A stretch of 11,533 nt of DNA, from contig JAQVEY010000036.1 of the NCBI GenBank assembly GCA_028697515.1, forward strand, positions 1-11,533, read 5' to 3'. Under the pieces are notes generated by a model that was not told the origin of the DNA, did not search any database, and was given only the letters and a program-made list of their open reading frames with translations. Below, one piece after another: positions 8,151 to 11,533 of the stretch. The stretch is from Bacteroidales bacterium. GTDB lineage: Bacteria > Bacteroidota > Bacteroidia > Bacteroidales > ML635J-15. A program made the position numbers and the translations under genes. Within the stretch, counting starts at the first letter, position 1. Each line of letters opens with the position of its first letter.

Positions 8151-8639
8151 TTATTTCTTTTCAGACTCTGTATTTTTACCACTACAACATCCTGTTTTAG
8201 ATTCGCCGCTTGTTGCAGTTTTACCTTCACAACTCGTATGCTGCTTTTCAACGGTTCCTGCCCCACTACATCCTCCTGTTTGTGTTTTGCTTGAACAACA
8301 ACTCTTTTTAGTATTAGGGCATCCGGGGGAATAAACACTTGCAGTGTACTTTATCTCACTAAGAGATGCAATAATCTTTTCAACATCAGTTTTGTCATTA
8401 CGATACTTCACTAGTATTATGTCTTTTTCATAATCTGTTTCAACAAATTTTACACCTTTTGTGAATGCAAGTTGCTTTTTTATCTCGTTAGCACAATTGC
8501 CACATTCCATTTTACAAGAGAGTTTTACTTCAGAGATTTTATCATTCTGTTTCACCTCTTTTTTTTCTTCTTTTTCCTGAGCAGAAATTGATACTGCAAC
8601 AAAAAAGATTGCTGCTAAAACTAAAATCGATTTTTTCAT
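8151..8639 (-). CDS. Secreted HMA-domain metal-binding protein with Cys-rich tail
   Basis: The start at 8639 gives 162 residues and a clean signal peptide (MKKSILVLAAIFFVAVSISA, cleavage before Q21). A longer in-frame start at 8684 would put 15 unlikely residues before it. After a charged linker (21-36) comes a heavy-metal-associated domain (about 36-102) with MECGNC (M44, C46, C49), the MxCxxC motif for Cu(I) or other soft metals. C42 is an extra nearby thiol. The tail (103-162) carries C107, C114, C115, C124, C137, C151 and C152 in a Ser/Gly/Lys/Thr-rich low-complexity context, with two similar units (SKTQTGGCSG and ESKTGCCSGK). The role inferred is periplasmic metal chaperone or scavenger. 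The gene lies 52 bp downstream of the TonB receptor gene on the same strand, likely the last gene of that operon. The metal is not determinable. Confidence 0.88.
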   Translation of the reverse strand: MKKSILVLAAIFFVAVSISAQEKEEKKEVKQNDKISEVKLSCKMECGNCANEIKKQLAFTKGVKFVETDYEKDIILVKYRNDKTDVEKIIASLSEIKYTASVYSPGCPNTKKSCCSSKTQTGGCSGAGTVEKQHTSCEGKTATSGESKTGCCSGKNTESEKK

Positions 8640-8691
8640 TTTTTTTAAATTTAATTGTTTAATACTAATTGTTAATTTAACCACTTATAAT

Positions 8692-10908
8692 TTAATTTTT
8701 ACTCTTTTTGTCAATTGAAATCCTAATACCTACATAAAACTTTCTTCCATGAACAGGTCCCCAAATTAATGCTGAGTCAAAATAATTTCCATACGGATCT
8801 TCAGCAGCAATTATAGGATGTTGTTGAACAAAGTCGAGAATGTTTTCACAACCCGCATAAATTTCCCAGATTTTATAATATTTAGTAATTTGAGCATTCA
8901 TAATGTAGTATGCTGGGAAATCGGCTTGCAGACGATAGATTTCTGGGTTTTCCAGAGTTGAGGGAATCCTTCCACCACCATTATACTGAGTTGTGAAATC
9001 GAATTGCCATTTCTCAAGTGGAGTTTTGTAAGACATTGTAAACAATCCCTTAAACCTGTTGGTAAGTGGAGCCTCGAGTAAATAACCTCCTATTGTTTGT
9101 TTTACATCATTATACCTAAAGGCAATAGTTGCATCAAGTCCTTTGATAATTTCATAAGTTGACTCAATCTGATAAGTGTTTGAGTAAGACTTGCCATTTA
9201 GATTGTAGAATTTTACAGAGCGTGCCGATTCGAAATCAGTAATAATCTGATTAACAAACTGAGTGCGGTAAAACTCGGCGTTTATAGCCATGTCTCTATC
9301 GCCTATCGGAACATACCAAGTCAAATTAGTTCCGTAGTTCCATGCTTCTTCAAGTTTTAGATCTGGAGCTATTATAATTTGTCTTGACGATGCTAATAAA
9401 TAGCTGTTCTCGGCTAATATATTTGCATAACGGTATCCCTTGCCAGCAGACGCACGTAGAGATAGAGAGCCTGTGATGTTGTACTTCAGGTTTAATCTAG
9501 GTGTAATAAGCAGACCTTCAGTATTGTGATAGTCTGCTCTGATACCAGCAATAATATTAAGATTTGCAGGGAGCTTTGCTGTATATTGGAAATATCCTCC
9601 CGGAACAATTTCGGTATTTAGAAATGTTGAATCATTTAAATATTGATGCAGGTCTTCATATTTATAGCTTAATCCTGCATTGTACTTATGATCAGTGTTT
9701 CCTGCAAATGCCGACTGCCAGATTATGTTTAGATATACAGATTTCTGTGTCGCATCAAAGACAGTATTGCCGTAGTAAGATTCCTGATTGTGATAAGTAA
9801 AACTGCTTATCATTGCCAGGCTGTTGTATTTCTTTTCAGGGAATACATAGCCCATTTTATAAAAAGCTTGCAGTCTCTGAGCGCCGATATTAATCCCGTA
9901 AGGGTTTAATGCATCGTTATAGTTACCATATACATGTTCTGTCTGTCCACCCTTGCGATTTTCGTCTATATACTGAATCCCTGTTCGAATAGTAAGATTG
10001 TTGCCATGGTAATCCCAGCGGTTAAAAAGTATATGTTGTTGCAATCTTGGCATATCCATAAAACCATCTTGATTATGGTCGATATCAAGCAAATCTGTTT
10101 GAGTATGCCCGAAAATCATTGTGTACCACTTTGGAGAAACCTTTATCGCTGCGTCAATATTTGTCTCGGTCTTACCTGCCGAACTAAACAGTTGATTAAA
10201 ATAGAATGTATCAGCAGTTAAAGGTTTCTTATACTCAACATTAATCTGTCCGGTAACAGCATCGTAACCATTGATAACTGCCGAAGTTCCTTTTGAAACT
10301 TGAATTGATTCCATCCACGGACCAGGAATATATCCTAATGCGTATGGCTGTGACAATCCATAAAGATTCGGAATGTTTTCTGTCATCATCTGAACATATT
10401 TCCCAGCAAGCCCGAGCAGTTTTATCTGTTTTGCTCCGGTTGTGGCATCACTATAAGATGCGTCAACAGAAGCATTTGTTTCGAAACTTTCCGACAGATT
10501 GCAACAAGCCGCTTTGCATAACTCAGCATCTGTAATTGTCTGTACACTTCCTATCTCCATCCTTGAGTAATGTGTCCCGACTTGTCGTTCTCCGATAGTT
10601 ACCTCATCTAAAAATAGTGTGTTTTTTAAAACTATTTCTACGGATTGGTTGTCGCTGCTAATATGCACAGTATCAGTAATATAGCCTACAAAACTAAAAA
10701 TAATATTTTCGCTTTCTATAGGTTTTTCGATTGAAAATTTTCCATTTTTGTCGCTTGTAGTTCCAATTTTGGTTTCCAGCCACCATATATTAACACCGAA
10801 TAAGGGTTTCTTAATACCATCTGTTTCTTCAAAAACATACCCTGTAACCTGTGAATTTAGTGAGCAAACTACAAGCATAAAAACAATTATACTTGTTAAT
10901 TTTTTCAT
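8692..10908 (-). CDS. TonB-dependent outer-membrane receptor, putative metal-linked type
   Basis: This 738-residue protein has a signal peptide (1-19, cleavage near LNSQ-V). A CarboxypepD-reg-like beta domain (about 20-97; GVNIWWLETKIGTTSDKNGK and FSFVGY) precedes a plug (about 100-230) and a 22-strand-type barrel to the C-terminus (GRKFYVGIRISIDKKSKN). The plug entrance contains LCKAACCNLSESFETNASVD with C131, C135 and C136. Thiols are rare in outer-membrane receptors, and this motif recurs in a Bacteroidota subgroup found beside HMA proteins. Plug hallmarks GAKQIKLLGLAGKYVQMMTE and AVINGYDAVTGQINVEYKKP are present. It would use TonB energy to import a bound ligand into the periplasm. The metal or metal-chelate substrate is inferred from neighbours and cysteines. 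It is complete, with no sign of frameshift. Confidence 0.92.
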   Translation of the reverse strand: MKKLTSIIVFMLVVCSLNSQVTGYVFEETDGIKKPLFGVNIWWLETKIGTTSDKNGKFSIEKPIESENIIFSFVGYITDTVHISSDNQSVEIVLKNTLFLDEVTIGERQVGTHYSRMEIGSVQTITDAELCKAACCNLSESFETNASVDASYSDATTGAKQIKLLGLAGKYVQMMTENIPNLYGLSQPYALGYIPGPWMESIQVSKGTSAVINGYDAVTGQINVEYKKPLTADTFYFNQLFSSAGKTETNIDAAIKVSPKWYTMIFGHTQTDLLDIDHNQDGFMDMPRLQQHILFNRWDYHGNNLTIRTGIQYIDENRKGGQTEHVYGNYNDALNPYGINIGAQRLQAFYKMGYVFPEKKYNSLAMISSFTYHNQESYYGNTVFDATQKSVYLNIIWQSAFAGNTDHKYNAGLSYKYEDLHQYLNDSTFLNTEIVPGGYFQYTAKLPANLNIIAGIRADYHNTEGLLITPRLNLKYNITGSLSLRASAGKGYRYANILAENSYLLASSRQIIIAPDLKLEEAWNYGTNLTWYVPIGDRDMAINAEFYRTQFVNQIITDFESARSVKFYNLNGKSYSNTYQIESTYEIIKGLDATIAFRYNDVKQTIGGYLLEAPLTNRFKGLFTMSYKTPLEKWQFDFTTQYNGGGRIPSTLENPEIYRLQADFPAYYIMNAQITKYYKIWEIYAGCENILDFVQQHPIIAAEDPYGNYFDSALIWGPVHGRKFYVGIRISIDKKSKN

Positions 10909-10922
10909 ATTTTTTTTATTTA

Positions 10923-10956
10923 ATTAATACTGATTATTATTCTAATCAATATTAAT
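10923..10956. repeat. 14-bp inverted repeat between the His/Cys-rich gene and the receptor gene
   Basis: The arms 10923-10936 (ATTAATACTGATTA) and 10943-10956 (TAATCAATATTAAT) are complementary at 13 of 14 positions around the spacer TTATTC. In the minus-strand transcript the mismatch becomes a G-U pair, so all 14 positions can pair. It touches the stop codon of the upstream gene and ends 14 bp before the receptor ATG. No U tract follows, so it is not a classic terminator. It could be an RNA processing or attenuation hairpin, or a dimeric-regulator operator. Confidence 0.55.
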
Positions 10957-11405
10957 CATAATCTAAAAATAGAAAACACAGCACACAAATCTGTACTGCC
11001 TGCAATTGAATATATTAAAGGTGGAATTTTAATATTATAATAAGCAGAATGCGAAAAAATCTTAAAATCAATATGACCTAAAGATTGACTTAAAAAATCT
11101 GGAATTTCGATGCTGATTTTAACAGGGAATTCGAAACGAAAATTATTGAAAAACAATTGATTAAGCGAAAAAAATGATATTTGAGAATTTTTCTCGTGCT
11201 CTTCGGTATGGCAAGAACATGTGTGAGCTTCACAACTATCGCAGTGAGTGTGATTATGCGAAATCTCACCAAATTCAAAAAATGCTATATCGCTTTTCTC
11301 TTCATTACATCCATTGCATAGATATTTTTCAACAAAAAACCCATTTGCTGAAATTAATATTACTAATGAAAAGACTACAATAAAGATATTTTTTATTCCA
11401 CTCAT
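10956..11405 (-). CDS. Small His/Cys-rich membrane-anchored protein, putative metal binder
   Basis: This 149-residue protein has one N-terminal hydrophobic helix (about 5-20, signal or anchor). A candidate metal-binding stretch follows: C30 and C33 (YLCNGC), then H50, H52, H54, C55, C58, H61, C63, C65, H66 and H70 (HNHTHCDSCEAHTCSCHTEE). The rest (about 75-149) is Phe/Ile-rich with a PP at 128-129 near the C-terminus. Position (first gene before a C-x3-CC-type TonB receptor), size, early Tyr/Cys motif and late PP recall the HYC_CC_PP family of Bacteroidota, but the HYC and CC signatures are not intact. I therefore treat it as a divergent or only analogous member. It is 47 bp from the receptor gene and very likely co-transcribed. 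A role in periplasmic metal capture or sensing is inference. Confidence 0.72.
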   Translation of the reverse strand: MSGIKNIFIVVFSLVILISANGFFVEKYLCNGCNEEKSDIAFFEFGEISHNHTHCDSCEAHTCSCHTEEHEKNSQISFFSLNQLFFNNFRFEFPVKISIEIPDFLSQSLGHIDFKIFSHSAYYNIKIPPLIYSIAGSTDLCAVFSIFRL

Positions 11406-11533
11406 CCTTGCAAAAATAGTGTATAAATCAATATATAGAACAGTTTATCTGAAAAATTGTTCAATATTTCTTCTTCTTTTTAATGCCGAATCTGTAAAAT
11501 TTGGATATGTGCGTTAATAATTATTTGCTATTT
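11406..11533. other. Non-coding AT-rich region upstream of the metal operon, to the window edge
   Basis: No gene with convincing protein features is seen on either strand in these 128 bases. They contain the promoter-like element described above. The window ends too soon to tell which gene lies beyond or whether the region is shared with a divergent gene. Confidence 0.5.
11411..11440 (-). promoter_or_regulatory. Candidate promoter of the metal-handling operon
   Basis: On the minus strand TTC (11440-11438), a 19-nt spacer and TATTTTTG (11418-11411) match TTG-N19-21-TAnnTTTG with one mismatch in the -33. The -7 box ends only 5 nt before ATG 11405, so transcription would begin close to the start codon. 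Either the message is nearly leaderless, or this AT-rich match is fortuitous and the real promoter lies further upstream in 11441-11533 or beyond. Confidence 0.4.

Noticed and set aside
8015..8338. Minus-strand reading frame spanning the terminator and the HMA tail
   Set aside because: It crosses a bidirectional terminator, overlaps two well-supported genes and has no recognisable domain; a shadow frame.
8652..8673. Direct repeat TAATTGTT (8652-8659, 8666-8673) between receptor and HMA genes
   Set aside because: Only 8 bp in AT-only-like sequence; not distinguishable from low-complexity background.
8640..8684. Upstream ATG (8684) extending the HMA protein by 15 residues
   Set aside because: It would place a non-signal-like stretch before an ideal signal peptide starting MKKSILVL; 8639 is preferred.
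9564..10535. Three plus-strand reading frames inside the TonB receptor gene (9564-9800, 9934-10221, 10293-10535)
   Set aside because: They are antisense to a strongly supported receptor and show no domain, signal or plausible composition.
11090..11517. Other frames opposite or within the His/Cys-rich gene and its upstream region
   Set aside because: They lack export signals or motifs, whereas the 10956-11405 minus frame has a TM helix and organised metal ligands.
11514..11533. Possible end of another minus-strand gene at the window edge (stop at 11514-11516)
   Set aside because: Fewer than seven codons are visible, so nothing supports it.

Overview
The window looks like chromosomal DNA of an AT-rich Bacteroidota, most likely Bacteroidales or Marinilabiliales. 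Four things suggest this. There are promoter-like TTG-N19-21-TAnnTTTG elements. A lipoprotein carries an acidic export signal directly after its lipobox cysteine. The order DUF4271 protein, hemD, rnpA is a lineage-typical neighbourhood. The TonB receptor has a CarboxypepD-reg-like N-terminal domain. No mobile element, CRISPR array, rRNA or tRNA is visible, and the coding density is ordinary.

Layout. (1) Bases 1-2255 (+) are the 3' part of an M16 zinc-protease-like gene whose catalytic N-terminus lies outside the window. (2) A bidirectional terminator at 2272-2303 separates it from a two-gene minus-strand unit: an MBL-fold hydrolase (3514 to 2660) overlapping by 11 bp a small surface-lipoprotein gene (2670 to 2302). 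(3) A short divergent promoter region (3515-3599) drives that unit and a plus-strand five-gene cluster: a membrane-anchored coiled-coil protein, a DUF4271 six-TM protein, HemD, RnpA and an S41 C-terminal-processing protease (3600-8106). Gene spacing there runs from 32 bp down to a 23 bp overlap. (4) A second bidirectional terminator (8105-8137) faces a minus-strand three-gene cluster reading 11405 to 8151: a small His/Cys-rich membrane-anchored protein, a TonB-dependent receptor with a C-x3-CC motif at its plug, and a secreted HMA-domain protein with a Cys-rich tail.

How the genes work together. The plus-strand cluster is mostly housekeeping: tetrapyrrole synthesis, tRNA 5' maturation and envelope proteolysis, plus two conserved envelope proteins of unknown role. 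The minus-strand cluster is the most interesting part. All three products are predicted to be in the envelope and to carry thiol and/or imidazole ligands, so together they look like a soft-metal (possibly copper) handling or uptake relay across the outer membrane and periplasm. Metal identity and transport direction cannot be read from the sequence. A 14-bp inverted repeat lies between its first two genes, and its promoter-like element is so close to the first ATG that the message may be nearly leaderless.
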